NCBI RefSeq assembly: GCF_030687395.1
Contig: NZ_CP117430.1
Location: forward strand, 1,364,001 to 1,428,000
DNA from: Pseudomonas wuhanensis
GTDB taxonomy: Bacteria > Pseudomonadota > Gammaproteobacteria > Pseudomonadales > Pseudomonadaceae
Direction: 5' to 3'
Length of the DNA stretch: 64,000 nt
Made by a program: the position numbers and the translations under genes. Within the stretch, counting starts at the first letter, position 1. Every line of letters starts with the position of its first letter. Below, in pieces: positions 16,776-25,889 of the stretch. The notes beneath the pieces were generated by a model. That model ran no database searches and was not told where the DNA came from. It worked only from the letters and a program-made list of their open reading frames with translations.

Positions 16776-19078
16776 TTCTTGTCCTCCGTGGCACGCCGCG
16801 GGTCGTCCGGCATCGCTCCGGTTCCGTAGCTGGTATGCACGATGCACCCGGCCTTCAGCAACTCGGCGGCCTGTTGGCTGCTGACCGCTTGGCTGAAGTA
16901 GTGACCCTGGGCGTTCATCGGTGAGCCGGTGGCCATCAGCGAACTGCGTTGCTCCTGGGTTTCGACGCCCTCGGCGATGATGCCGATCCCTACCTCGCGG
17001 GCGAAGTTGATGATGGCCCGCAAGGTGGTTGCACTGGACGGGTCGCGTGCGGCCATGTCGATGAAGGTCTGGGCGAGTTTCAGGTGATTGACCTGATAAG
17101 TCTTGAGGTAATCGAACGAGGAGTATTCGGTGCCGAAGTCGTCGATGGCGATTTTCACCCCCAGTTCACGCAGGCGCGGCAGTACATCGTTGTGCGTCCA
17201 CTTGGTCTGGGCCAGGGTCGCTTCGGTGACGTCGAAACGCAGGTCCCACGGGCACAGTTCCCAGCGCGCGGTGGTGCGCAACACGTCATAGATCAACTCG
17301 GGACCGCTCTTGAGCTGAGCCAGGGACAGTTTTATCGCCACCACTGGTGGCGCCATGCCCTCGTCACGCCACTGGCGCATTTGCTGACAGGCGCGCTCCA
17401 GCACCCAGTGACCGAGGGCGACGATGGTGCCGGTCTTTTCCGCCGCGGGCAGAAACGCCTGGGCTTCCAGCAACCCGCGCAGGGGGTGATTCCAGCTGAC
17501 CTGTGCTTCCATGCCGAGGATCTTGCCACTGCTCAGGTCCACTTCCGGCCAGTAACGCAGTTCGAGTTCGTCGTGTTCGATGGCCGTTTTCAAGTCGTTG
17601 GCAATGGTCATGCGCTCGACCACTTCCTGATTGATCTCCTCGGAGTGGAAGTGGTACTGGTTGCGGCCCTTTTCCTTGGAGCGATACAGCGCCATGTCGG
17701 CCTGGGTCAACAGGCTGTCCGCGCTGAGGCTGACCGGCGCGTAGCTGCTGATGCCGATGCTGACCGAGACCCGCACATCATTGCCGGCCAGGGAGTAGGG
17801 CAACACCAGTGCATCGCGGACCTTGGCGGCCAGGGCCGCTGATTGGGTCGGATCGCCGACGTCCAGTTGCAGTATCGCGAACTCGTCGCCACCCAGGCGG
17901 GCAACCACGTCGTTTTCGCGCACGCAATTTTTGATGCGCCTGGCAACCTCCTGCAACAACAGGTCGCCCACCGGGTGGCCCAGGGTGTCGTTGATGCGTT
18001 TGAAGTGATCAAGGTCCAGGTAAAACATGGCGAACGGTGTGGCTCCGCGCCGGGCGGCGGCGAACGCCTGATGCAGCCGCTCGATCAGCGTCGCGCGGTT
18101 GGCCAGCCCGGTCAGCCCGTCGGTGCGGGCCAAAAGGGCAATTTTTTCCTCGGCCAGTTTGCGTTCGGTGACGTCGATGATGATGCCTTCGACTTCCAGC
18201 AAGCGGCCTTCATCGTCACGCACCGGGATATAGCGGTTTTCGACCCAGCGCCAGTCGCCATCGCCGGTGCGCATCCGGAATTCGATGGAAGCACCTGCCG
18301 CATGGCGGTCCAGCACCCGGGCCATGGCCGTATCGACTTTTGATTGATCGTCGGGATGGATCAGCTCCTGCGCCCAGTTGGACGAAGCCACCAGGGCCGC
18401 CGCGATGTGACCGTATTTGGTGATGTTGTGGGAGATGTACATCAACGGAAACGACGGTTCGCCCCGCAGTCGATACAGAATGGTCGGGCTGTTCTGCACG
18501 ATGATGTTGGCGTCGGACAACTCCCGGGTACGCTCTTCGACCGCATGCTCCAGCAAGGACATCTTCAGCGCGGCGTCTTCGGTCATTTGCCACTTGGCGG
18601 TCAATGCGCTGGCCATCTGGCGAATTTCGATGGCATCGAAGGGCTTTTTCAGGATAAGCAGGCGATCGCCCAGTTCCAGGCGTTCGGCGATGTCTTCCCA
18701 GGAATAGTCGGAATACGCGGTGCAGAGCGCCACCTGCAACTTGGGATCGACCTGCCATAGGCGTTCGATGGTTTCCAGGCCGTCCCAACCCGGCGGCATG
18801 CGCATGTCGATGAAGGCCATCGCATAGGGCGAGTCGTTCGCCAGTGCGCTCTCGACCTTGTCCAGCGCTTCACGGCCCTGAAACGCCGAATCGATGACGA
18901 AACTTTGCAACGATACCGACGCTGGGGTACCGAACAGGGCGTTTTCGGCGCTGATCAGGCTGTCGTCTTCGATCGATGGCGGGCTGAGAATCTTGGCAAA
19001 ATCCTCATGGATCGACGCCGTGTCATCGACGATGAGAATCCGACGATTAATGCGCGCAAGCAGCGTGTTCACTGACAT
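16772..19078 (-). CDS. REC-PAS-GGDEF-EAL protein, intact GGDEF, degenerate EAL
   Basis: This 768-residue protein is the first of the operon. It has a receiver (about 11-160, Asp91 in FIDMRMP), a PAS/PAC segment (about 190-305, ending IIIDVTERK) and a GGDEF domain. The GGDEF domain has DLDHFKRIND, RLGGDEF (396-400) and an RxxD inhibitory site REND five residues earlier, so it looks like an active, product-inhibited diguanylate cyclase. The EAL domain is altered: EAQ for EAL (524-526), RYWPEVDL for the usual HYQPxxDL, IKLSLAQL for the Asn-bearing NVS motif, and DDFGTEYSS. Phosphodiesterase activity is therefore doubtful. ATG 19078 is favoured because the receiver starts at once; a longer frame to 19183 enters the divergent promoter region. 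Confidence 0.88.
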   Translation of the reverse strand: MSVNTLLARINRRILIVDDTASIHEDFAKILSPPSIEDDSLISAENALFGTPASVSLQSFVIDSAFQGREALDKVESALANDSPYAMAFIDMRMPPGWDGLETIERLWQVDPKLQVALCTAYSDYSWEDIAERLELGDRLLILKKPFDAIEIRQMASALTAKWQMTEDAALKMSLLEHAVEERTRELSDANIIVQNSPTILYRLRGEPSFPLMYISHNITKYGHIAAALVASSNWAQELIHPDDQSKVDTAMARVLDRHAAGASIEFRMRTGDGDWRWVENRYIPVRDDEGRLLEVEGIIIDVTERKLAEEKIALLARTDGLTGLANRATLIERLHQAFAAARRGATPFAMFYLDLDHFKRINDTLGHPVGDLLLQEVARRIKNCVRENDVVARLGGDEFAILQLDVGDPTQSAALAAKVRDALVLPYSLAGNDVRVSVSIGISSYAPVSLSADSLLTQADMALYRSKEKGRNQYHFHSEEINQEVVERMTIANDLKTAIEHDELELRYWPEVDLSSGKILGMEAQVSWNHPLRGLLEAQAFLPAAEKTGTIVALGHWVLERACQQMRQWRDEGMAPPVVAIKLSLAQLKSGPELIYDVLRTTARWELCPWDLRFDVTEATLAQTKWTHNDVLPRLRELGVKIAIDDFGTEYSSFDYLKTYQVNHLKLAQTFIDMAARDPSSATTLRAIINFAREVGIGIIAEGVETQEQRSSLMATGSPMNAQGHYFSQAVSSQQAAELLKAGCIVHTSYGTGAMPDDPRRATEDKK

Positions 19079-19334
19079 GCGCCTATACCGACAGCAGGTT
19101 GGTGCAATGAGCTCATAGAGGGTATCCCTTCCCTGATCGCTGGATGGCGCGAGTATCGTTCTGGATCCGAGTGATCTGAGCATAGTCGCCCGGCCGGCAC
19201 TTCGCCCGGTTGACTGAAACGAATCATTTCCGGGGTCGGGCTGAAAATCATCTAGCCTGTAGGTCAGGCTCGGGGAACGTCAGGACGTTTGCCCCCGCGC
19301 GCGATAAAGACACCGTTTTACTTGAGGTAATGCC
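19079..19334. promoter_or_regulatory. Divergent promoter region of the signalling operon and the YN-GYP regulator
   Basis: This 256-bp region separates the divergent five-gene operon and the YN-GYP regulator gene, so it must hold both promoters. I cannot point to convincing -35/-10 boxes or a palindromic operator by eye. The regulator start has ACTTGAGGTAATGCC in front of it, with GAGG as the Shine-Dalgarno. Confidence 0.4.
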
Positions 19335-20693
19335 ATGGAAGAGCAACTCCCCACGACTGTGACCGATAAACCCAAGTTATTGCTGGTCGACGATGAGGAG
19401 TCGATTCTCAACAGCCTGCGCCGCCTGCTGCGCGGCCAGCCCTACGAGGTATTGCTGGCAACCAACGGTGCCCAGGCCCTGGAGATCATGGCGCAGCAGC
19501 CGATCGATCTGGTGATGAGTGACGCGCGCATGCCCAATATGGACGGCGCCACGCTGCTGGCTCACGTCCACCAGCTTTACCCCGATACCACCCGCATCAT
19601 GCTGACCGGTTATGCCGATCCTTCGGCGATTATCAAAGCCATCAATGAAGGGCAGATTCATCGTTACATCAGCAAACCCTGGCACGATGAGGAAATGCTG
19701 CTGACCTTGCGACAATCACTGGCCTATCAGCATTCCGAGCGTGAACGCTTGCGTCTGGTGCAGGAGACGTGGGATCAGAACGAGAAACTGAAGCAGCTCA
19801 ACGCCACCCTGGAAAAACACGTCGCGGCCCGCACCAGCGAGCTGCAACAGACCGCCGACATGCTGGACCTGGCCTACGAAGAGCTCAAACGCAGCTATGT
19901 CACCGGCACCGAAGTGTTTTCATTGCTGGCCAACCTGCGTCTGCCGCCCGCCAAACAGACCAACCGGCAGATCATCGAGCTGGTGCGGGTGTACTGCAAA
20001 CTCCATGGCCTGGACGAAGGCACCAGTCGTGACCTGACCATGGCAGCGGCGCTCTACAACATCGGCAAGTTGAGCTGGACCGACAGCATGATGAGTACGC
20101 CTTCGGACCTGCTGCATCACAATGACCGCGAGCGCTATCGGGGTTATCCGAAGCAGAGTGAGTCGCTGCTGATGACGCTCGATCCGATGAAGGATGCCGC
20201 CCGGCTGATCCTGCATCACCAGGAGCGTTGGGACGGCAGCGGTTTCCCTGATCGGCTCAAGGGCGAAGCGATTCCGTTCGGTTCACGGTTGCTGAAACTG
20301 GCGGTGGATTTCATCGAGTTGCAGCGCGGGCTGATCCTCGAACGGCAGATGAACAGCGATGAAGCCTTGGTGTATATCCGCCAATACGCCGGTCGCCTCT
20401 ACGACCCGGAACTGGTGGAGGATTTCATTCAGGTCTGCGCCACTTATCTGAGCGACGTGACGCTGGCCGATCCGATGGTCAAGGTGCTGACCACCCGGGA
20501 ACTGGCGGCGGGCATGATCCTGGCGCGCAATCTCAATGCCGACAACGGCATGCTGCTGCTCAATGCCGGCAAGGTGCTGAATGGGCCGCTGGTGGAGAAG
20601 TTGATCGCTTTCGAGGCGATGGAAGGTGCCAAGTACAGCATTTTCGTGAAAGTGCCGGAGGAAGTGGAGGGCGCACTTCTGGAGACGAGTTGA
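19335..20693 (+). CDS. Response regulator with degenerate HD-GYP output (YN-GYP type)
   Basis: This is a 452-residue protein. The receiver (about 14-130) has DD at 19-20, phospho-acceptor Asp63 in MSDARMP and Lys114 in ISKPW. A coiled coil (about 140-185) leads to an HD-GYP-like domain (about 190-360). The HD pair is replaced by Tyr-Asn (ALYNIGKL, 241-242) and the GYP signature reads GSGFP. The metal-binding histidines needed for c-di-GMP hydrolysis are thus partly missing, as described for PA2572 of P. aeruginosa, which carries a YN-GYP variant without detectable phosphodiesterase activity. It is divergent from the c-di-GMP operon, so it may act as a c-di-GMP binding or protein-interaction output for the same pathway. 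Confidence 0.85.
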   Translation: MEEQLPTTVTDKPKLLLVDDEESILNSLRRLLRGQPYEVLLATNGAQALEIMAQQPIDLVMSDARMPNMDGATLLAHVHQLYPDTTRIMLTGYADPSAIIKAINEGQIHRYISKPWHDEEMLLTLRQSLAYQHSERERLRLVQETWDQNEKLKQLNATLEKHVAARTSELQQTADMLDLAYEELKRSYVTGTEVFSLLANLRLPPAKQTNRQIIELVRVYCKLHGLDEGTSRDLTMAAALYNIGKLSWTDSMMSTPSDLLHHNDRERYRGYPKQSESLLMTLDPMKDAARLILHHQERWDGSGFPDRLKGEAIPFGSRLLKLAVDFIELQRGLILERQMNSDEALVYIRQYAGRLYDPELVEDFIQVCATYLSDVTLADPMVKVLTTRELAAGMILARNLNADNGMLLLNAGKVLNGPLVEKLIAFEAMEGAKYSIFVKVPEEVEGALLETS

Positions 20694-20719
20694 GCTTTCC
20701 AGACTCAGCACTGATCCCC

Positions 20720-20808
20720 TGTGGGAGCGGGCTTGCCCGCGATGAGGTCATCACATCCAACATTGATGTTGCTGACAGTCCGCAATCGCGGGCAAGCCCG
20801 CTCCCACA
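20720..20808. repeat. REPIN, family B
   Basis: TGTGGGAGCGGGCTTGCCCG and its inverse flank about 45 bp. Family B recurs at 33691, 43568 and 45468. It lies just after the YN-GYP regulator gene and may help end its message. Confidence 0.88.
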
Positions 20809-20899
20809 GTTTGGCGCTCGGCAGATGCTTTTTTCGGCGTGACGAAGAACCGGCGCGCATGTGATCCTTGCTGCTTTTACCCAAGGCCAATCACGATCC

Positions 20900-21334
20900 A
20901 TGACGCTTTCATCCGCCAGCTCGCCCCGCATCATCCGTATTGCCGCCGCCCTGCTGATCGGCCCCGACGGTCACACCCTGCTGGTCCGCAAGCGCGGCAC
21001 CCAGGCGTTCATGCAGCCGGGGGGCAAGATCGAGGCCCATGAGCAACCGGTCCATGCCCTCGCCCGTGAGCTGGAAGAGGAGTTGGGGCTGGTCATCGAT
21101 CCGACGCATGCCGCCTACCTGGGACAATTCTCGGCACCGGCCGCCAATGAGCCGGGTTATGTCGTACAGGCCGAACTTTTTCAGCTGACCATCGATTCGC
21201 AGGTTTCCCCGGCGGCAGAGATTGAAGAAGTGCGCTGGATCGATCCGGCCACCGACGGCGAAATCACGCTGGCGCCATTGACACGAGACCTGATCCTGCC
21301 GTTTTATCGAGCTTCACTGATCGAAACTGCCTGA
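20900..21334 (+). CDS. Nudix hydrolase
   Basis: This 144-residue protein hydrolyses a nucleoside diphosphate linked to some other group. The Nudix box is clear: GGKIEAHEQPVHALARELEE followed by ELGL (about residues 38-61), fitting GX5EX7REUXEEXGU. The substrate cannot be told from sequence. ATG 20900 was preferred over a start 13 codons upstream because the domain starts within a few residues (RIIRIAAALLIG). The AAGG motif is rather distant, so the start is uncertain. The LysE-type and GNAT genes follow closely in the same direction and may be co-transcribed. Confidence 0.82.
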   Translation: MTLSSASSPRIIRIAAALLIGPDGHTLLVRKRGTQAFMQPGGKIEAHEQPVHALARELEEELGLVIDPTHAAYLGQFSAPAANEPGYVVQAELFQLTIDSQVSPAAEIEEVRWIDPATDGEITLAPLTRDLILPFYRASLIETA

Positions 21335-21357
21335 TCGTCCAAGGACGGAGGATGCCC

Positions 21358-21996
21358 ATGATTCCGCTTCAAGACTTGCTGATTTTTGCCGCCGCGGCGT
21401 TACTGATGGTGCTCACGCCCGGGCCGAACATGATCTACCTGATCTCTCGTTCAATCTGCCAGGGACGCAAGGCTGGGGTGACTTCGTTGCTGGGTGTGGT
21501 CGCGGGATTCTTCGTGCACCTGTTCGCCGCAGCAGCCGGTTTGACGGCGGTGTTCCTGGCGGTGCCGATGGCCTACGAAGTGTTGAAATGGGCCGGTGCG
21601 TTGTACCTGCTATGGCTGGCCTGGCAGGCGGTCAAGCCCGGAGCGCGTTCGCCGTTCGAGGCGCAGCAGTTGCCGGCGGACTCGTCGCGCAAGTTGATCA
21701 CCATGGGCTTTCTCACCAGCGCTCTGAACCCCAAGATCGCGGTGTTTTACCTGTCGGTGTTTCCGCAGTTCATTACCCCTGAGCACGGTTCGGTGTTCAC
21801 CCAGAGCATCATCCTCGGCGTGACCCAGATCAGCGTGAGTTTCAGCGTCAATCTGCTGATCGCATTGTTCGCCGCGGGCATCGCGTCCTGGTTCGTCAAC
21901 AACCCGAACTGGCTGGCGATGCAGCGTTACTTCATGGGTTTCGTGCTGTCCGGGCTGGCGGTGCGCTTGATGCTTGAGCAGCGGCGAGTGGCCTGA
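21358..21996 (+). CDS. LysE/RhtB family amino-acid exporter
   Basis: This 212-residue inner-membrane protein has about six helices. The N-terminal LMVLTPGPNMIYLISRSI segment with TPGPN is the signature of the LysE/RhtB exporters, which pump amino acids or analogues out of the cell. LTSALNPKIAVFYLSVFPQF is the second conserved block. ATG 21358 is six bases after GGAGG; the ATG two codons earlier overlaps that Shine-Dalgarno. It is 23 bp from the Nudix gene and two bases from the GNAT gene, so a small operon is likely. The exported compound is unknown. Confidence 0.85.
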   Translation: MIPLQDLLIFAAAALLMVLTPGPNMIYLISRSICQGRKAGVTSLLGVVAGFFVHLFAAAAGLTAVFLAVPMAYEVLKWAGALYLLWLAWQAVKPGARSPFEAQQLPADSSRKLITMGFLTSALNPKIAVFYLSVFPQFITPEHGSVFTQSIILGVTQISVSFSVNLLIALFAAGIASWFVNNPNWLAMQRYFMGFVLSGLAVRLMLEQRRVA

Positions 21997-21998
21997 AA

Positions 21999-22496
21999 AT
22001 GTGGATTGAACGGCTTGATGCCAGCCATGCCCTGGATTACCGGGCGCTGATGCTCGAAGCCTATGACTTGCATCCCCAGGCGTTCACTTCCAGCGTGCGC
22101 GAGCGCGCCGTGATGCCGCTGAGTTGGTGGGAATCGCGCCTGACCAGCAAGCTGGACCGGGTACTCGGGGCGTTTGAGGAAGGGAAGCTGGCGGGCATCG
22201 TCGGCGTGGCTTTTGAGCCGCGGGAGAAGGCTCGGCACAAGTCGACGTTGTTTGGCATGTACGTGACAAGCCAGGTCCGGCAGCGCGGGCTCGGCTATCA
22301 ACTGGTTCAGGCAGCGTTGGCTGAAGCGCAGAGCCATCAGGGCCTGAGGCTGATCCAGTTGACCGTCACCGCCGGCAATGAAGCCGCCTTCAAGCTGTAT
22401 CAGCGTTGCGGCTTCGTGCAGTTCGGGCTGGAGCCACTGGCAGTGCGAGTCGGCGAAGACTACTTCGACAAGATCCATATGTGGCGTGAGCTCTGA
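21999..22496 (+). CDS. GNAT family N-acetyltransferase
   Basis: This 165-residue protein has the GNAT acetyl-CoA loop at LFGMYVTSQVRQRGLGYQLV (about 88-107), with the R/QxxGxG/A pattern, and the C-terminal NEAAFKLYQRCGF motif. It would transfer an acetyl group from acetyl-CoA to an amine on a small molecule or protein; the acceptor is not known. It starts two bases after the exporter stop codon. An acetyltransferase next to an exporter can suit detoxification of an amine or amino acid, but that is speculation. Confidence 0.85.
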   Translation: MWIERLDASHALDYRALMLEAYDLHPQAFTSSVRERAVMPLSWWESRLTSKLDRVLGAFEEGKLAGIVGVAFEPREKARHKSTLFGMYVTSQVRQRGLGYQLVQAALAEAQSHQGLRLIQLTVTAGNEAAFKLYQRCGFVQFGLEPLAVRVGEDYFDKIHMWREL

Positions 22497-22511
22497 AGCC
22501 ACCCCGATCCC

Positions 22512-22537
22512 TTGTAGGAGCGAGGTCGCTCTATCGG
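22512..22537. repeat. Single REP-like sequence, family C
   Basis: TTGTAGGAGCGAGGTCGCTC resembles the GTAGGAGC core seen at 39935 and 50591, but no inverted partner is present. It sits in the short gap between the convergent GNAT and metR genes. Confidence 0.55.
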
Positions 22538-23448
22538 ACAGCGCTGACGCCATCGAGCGTCGAAAACGACGTGTCCTTGGCCGTCAGCAAAAAATCGCGC
22601 ATGTACGGCGCATCCAGCATGTCGGCGCGAATCCCTGCGTACAACGTCGCAAACAAGCCTTTCTCGCCTAGTCGCTTGGCCTTCACATAACCCCGTGAAC
22701 TGTACTCATGCAACGCCCAATGGGGCATGCCACACACGCCGCGACCGCTGGCCACCAGTTGCATCATCATCACCGTCAGTTCCGAGGTGCGCACCTGGGC
22801 CGGTTCGATGTCGGCCGGTTCGAGGAATCGGGTGAAGATGTCCAGCCGATCGCGTTCCACCGGGTAGGTGATCAAGGTTTCCGTGAGCAGGTCTTCGGGC
22901 ACGATGTACGGCTTGCTCGCCAGACGGTGCTGGTTCGCCACCGCGAGCATGGCTTCGTAGGTGAACAACGGCACGTAAGTGATCCCGACCAGTTCCAGCG
23001 GGTCGGAGGTCACCACCAGGTCCAGGTCGCCGCGTGCCAGTGCCGGCAGCGGGGCGAAGGAGAAACCCGAGGCCAGGTCCAGCTCGACTTCCGGCCAGGC
23101 ATCGCGGAACTGGTCGATGGTCGGCATCAGCCACTGAAAGCAACTGTGGCACTCGATCGCCATGTGCAAACGCCCCGCAGTGCCACCGGCCAACCGCGCA
23201 ATGTCACGCTCGGCGCCGCGCAGCAACGGCAGGGTGGCATCGGCCAGTTGCAGCAGGCGCAGGCCGGCACTGGTGAAGCGCACCGGTTTGGTCTTGCGCA
23301 CGAACAGCGGCATGCCCATGCGCTCTTCCAGTTCCTTGAACTGGTGGGACAGCGCCGATTGGGTCAGGTGCAGGCGGTCGGCCGCATCCACCAGGCTGTC
23401 GGCTTCGCGCAAGGCGTGCAGGGTTTTCAGGTGACGGATTTCAAGCAC
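22531..23448 (-). CDS. metR: LysR-type regulator MetR
   Basis: This 305-residue LysR-family protein has an N-terminal winged helix-turn-helix (LEIRHLKTLHALREADSL, SQSALSHQFKELE) and a C-terminal effector domain. The N-terminus matches that of MetR, the homocysteine-responsive activator of methionine genes, and it is divergent from metE, the classic MetR target. The start is GTG 23448, with GGAG upstream, giving the VLEIRHLKTL start that aligns with known MetR. A frame opening at 23484 would add 12 residues over the control region. It probably controls both itself and metE from the shared intergenic region. Confidence 0.9.
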   Translation of the reverse strand: MLEIRHLKTLHALREADSLVDAADRLHLTQSALSHQFKELEERMGMPLFVRKTKPVRFTSAGLRLLQLADATLPLLRGAERDIARLAGGTAGRLHMAIECHSCFQWLMPTIDQFRDAWPEVELDLASGFSFAPLPALARGDLDLVVTSDPLELVGITYVPLFTYEAMLAVANQHRLASKPYIVPEDLLTETLITYPVERDRLDIFTRFLEPADIEPAQVRTSELTVMMMQLVASGRGVCGMPHWALHEYSSRGYVKAKRLGEKGLFATLYAGIRADMLDAPYMRDFLLTAKDTSFSTLDGVSAVR

Positions 23449-23492
23449 CGGGGGGGCTCCATGAGGAAAACTTGTGATCAACACGAAAAGGT

Positions 23493-23505
23493 TGAGTTTG
23501 TCTCA
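23493..23505. promoter_or_regulatory. Candidate MetR operator
   Basis: TGAGTTTGTCTCA is a 13-bp interrupted palindrome with arms TGAG/CTCA and a five-base spacer. It differs from the MetR consensus TGAAN5TTCA by one symmetric base in each arm. It lies between divergent metR and metE, about 54 bp before the metE start. Confidence 0.5.
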
Positions 23506-23558
23506 TGTTGGGTGGGCTGTCGACAATAGCACCATCTTTTATAGGGAGGATTCTCATC

Positions 23559-25871
23559 ATGGCCTTGGCCCACACGCTTGGTTTCCCGCGCATCGGCGCT
23601 GACCGCGAACTGAAAAAAGCCCTCGAAGCCTATTGGAAGGGCGATCTGGATCAGAACGCATTGAAAAGCGTCGGGCGCCAACTGCGCGCCACCCACTGGC
23701 AATTGCAGAAAGACGCCGGCATCGACCTGCTGCCCGTGGGCGACTTCGCCTGGTACGACCAGGTGTTGACTCACTCGCTGACCTTCGGTGTGGTTCCCGA
23801 GCGTTTCGACAGCGCCAACGATGAACGCGGTCTGCCGACCCTCGACACCCTGTTCGCCATGGCTCGTGGTGCTACCGCAACCTGCTGCGGCGGCGAACAT
23901 GCCAAGGTGCAATACGCCCAGGAACTGACCAAGTGGTTCGACACCAACTACCACTACCTGGTCCCGGAGTTCAGCGCTGATCAGCCATTCAAACTGAGCT
24001 GGGAACAGCTGTTCGATGAAGTTGAAGAAGCCAAGGCCCTCGGCCACAACGTCAAACCGGTGATCATCGGCCCGCTGACTTACCTGTGGCTGGGCAAGGC
24101 CAAAGGCAACGACTTCGACAAGCTCGACCTGTTGGAGCGCCTGTTGCCAATCTACGGCGAAATCCTCGGCCGCCTCGCCGCTCAAGGCGTGGAATGGGTG
24201 CAGATCGACGAACCGATCTTGACCCTCGATCTGCCACAGGCCTGGAAAAACGCTTTCGAGCGGGCCTATCACATCCTTCAATATTCACCGCTGAAAAAAC
24301 TCGTGGCCACCTACTTCAGTGGCCTGGAAGATAACCTCGGGCTGGCTGTCGGCCTGCCGGTGCAAGGCTTGCACATCGATGCGGTGCGGGCGTCGGAGCA
24401 ACTGGGCCAGGTGCTGGATCGCCTGCCGACCTACAAGATTCTCTCGGTAGGGCTGGTCAACGGCCGTAACGTCTGGCGCTGCGAACTGGAACAAGCCCTG
24501 GCACAACTGCAATTTGCCCAAGAGCGCTTCGGCGATAACTTGTGGGTCAGCAGTTCTTGCTCGCTGCTGCACAGCCCGGTGGATCTGGAGCGTGAAGACA
24601 AACTCGACCCTGAACTGAAAAGCTGGCTGGCGTTTGCCGTGCAGAAGTGCGGCGAAATCGCCGTGCTGCGTGATGCCCTCAACGACCCGCAAGCGCCCAA
24701 GGTACAAACCGCCCTGGCCGAAAGTCGCGCCATTGCGGCCAGTCGCGCTCAATCTCCGCGTATCCACAAAACAGATGTGCAGGCCCGAATCAACGCCATC
24801 GGCGCGACCGACAGCCAACGCCATTCGCCGTTTGCCAAACGCATCGAACAACAACAGGCTCGGTTGAAACTGCCGGCGTTCCCGACTACCACCATCGGCT
24901 CGTTCCCGCAGACTGGGTCGATCCGCTTGGCGCGCCAGGCCTTCAAGCAAGGCAAGCTGTCGGCCAACGATTACACCGATGCCATGCACAGCGAAATTCG
25001 CCATGCCGTGCAAATCCAGGAACGCCTGGGCCTGGACGTGCTGGTGCATGGTGAAGCCGAGCGCAACGACATGGTCGAGTACTTCGCCGAACAACTGGAC
25101 GGCTACCTGTTCACCCGGTTCGGCTGGGTCCAGAGCTACGGTTCGCGTTGCGTCAAACCGGCGGTCATCTATGGCGACCTGAGCCGCCCGAAGCCGATGA
25201 CGGTCGACTGGATCAGCTATGCCCAGAGCCTGACCGACAAGGTCATGAAAGGTATGCTCACCGGTCCCGTCACCATGCTGATGTGGTCGTTCCCGCGCGA
25301 AGACGTCTCGCGCAAAATTCAGGCGCAGCAACTGGCCCTGGCCTTGCGCGATGAAGTGGTGGACCTGGAAAACGCCGGCATCAAGATCGTGCAGATCGAC
25401 GAAGCCGCGTTTCGCGAAGGGCTGCCGCTACGCCGGGCGCAATGGCAGGAATACCTCGACTGGGCGGTGGAAGCCTTCCGCCTGAGTGCATCGGGCGTGC
25501 GCGACGAAACCCAGATCCACACCCACATGTGCTACAGCGAATTCAATGACGTGATCCAGTCGATCGCCGCCATGGACGCCGACGTGATCACCATCGAAAC
25601 CTCACGCTCGGACATGGAACTGCTGGAGGCCTTTGAAGCATTCGACTACCCGAACGATATCGGCCCGGGCGTCTATGACATCCACTCACCACGGGTGCCC
25701 GACACTGCCGAGATGGTGAAGTTGATGAGCAAAGCCGTTAAGCGCATTCCGGCCGAGCGCCTGTGGGTCAATCCCGATTGCGGGTTGAAGACTCGCGGCT
25801 GGCCGGAAACAGAAGCCGCGCTGGTGAACATGGTCGCGGCGGCACGCCAGCTGCGCAGTCAGTTGGCCTGA
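23559..25871 (+). CDS. metE: Cobalamin-independent methionine synthase
   Basis: This 770-residue cytosolic enzyme transfers a methyl group from 5-methyltetrahydropteroyl-triglutamate to homocysteine, forming methionine. The length and both barrels are complete. The N-terminus reads [17 protein letters not shown]. The zinc site is visible as THMCYSEF (His and Cys near 648-650) and [11 protein letters not shown] (Cys near 733). [11 protein letters not shown] and the [16 protein letters not shown] block are conserved. The ATG has GGGAGGA nine bases upstream. It is single and monocistronic, divergent from metR. I see no cobalamin riboswitch in the 110-bp leader region. Confidence 0.97.
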   Translation: MALAHTLGFPRIGADRELKKALEAYWKGDLDQNALKSVGRQLRATHWQLQKDAGIDLLPVGDFAWYDQVLTHSLTFGVVPERFDSANDERGLPTLDTLFAMARGATATCCGGEHAKVQYAQELTKWFDTNYHYLVPEFSADQPFKLSWEQLFDEVEEAKALGHNVKPVIIGPLTYLWLGKAKGNDFDKLDLLERLLPIYGEILGRLAAQGVEWVQIDEPILTLDLPQAWKNAFERAYHILQYSPLKKLVATYFSGLEDNLGLAVGLPVQGLHIDAVRASEQLGQVLDRLPTYKILSVGLVNGRNVWRCELEQALAQLQFAQERFGDNLWVSSSCSLLHSPVDLEREDKLDPELKSWLAFAVQKCGEIAVLRDALNDPQAPKVQTALAESRAIAASRAQSPRIHKTDVQARINAIGATDSQRHSPFAKRIEQQQARLKLPAFPTTTIGSFPQTGSIRLARQAFKQGKLSANDYTDAMHSEIRHAVQIQERLGLDVLVHGEAERNDMVEYFAEQLDGYLFTRFGWVQSYGSRCVKPAVIYGDLSRPKPMTVDWISYAQSLTDKVMKGMLTGPVTMLMWSFPREDVSRKIQAQQLALALRDEVVDLENAGIKIVQIDEAAFREGLPLRRAQWQEYLDWAVEAFRLSASGVRDETQIHTHMCYSEFNDVIQSIAAMDADVITIETSRSDMELLEAFEAFDYPNDIGPGVYDIHSPRVPDTAEMVKLMSKAVKRIPAERLWVNPDCGLKTRGWPETEAALVNMVAAARQLRSQLA

Positions 25872-25889
25872 CACCACCGGTTATTGGCT

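Noticed and set aside
23449..23558. Cobalamin riboswitch before metE
   Set aside because: The region is only 110 bp and shows no B12 box or extended paired structure; a MetR-type palindrome explains control.
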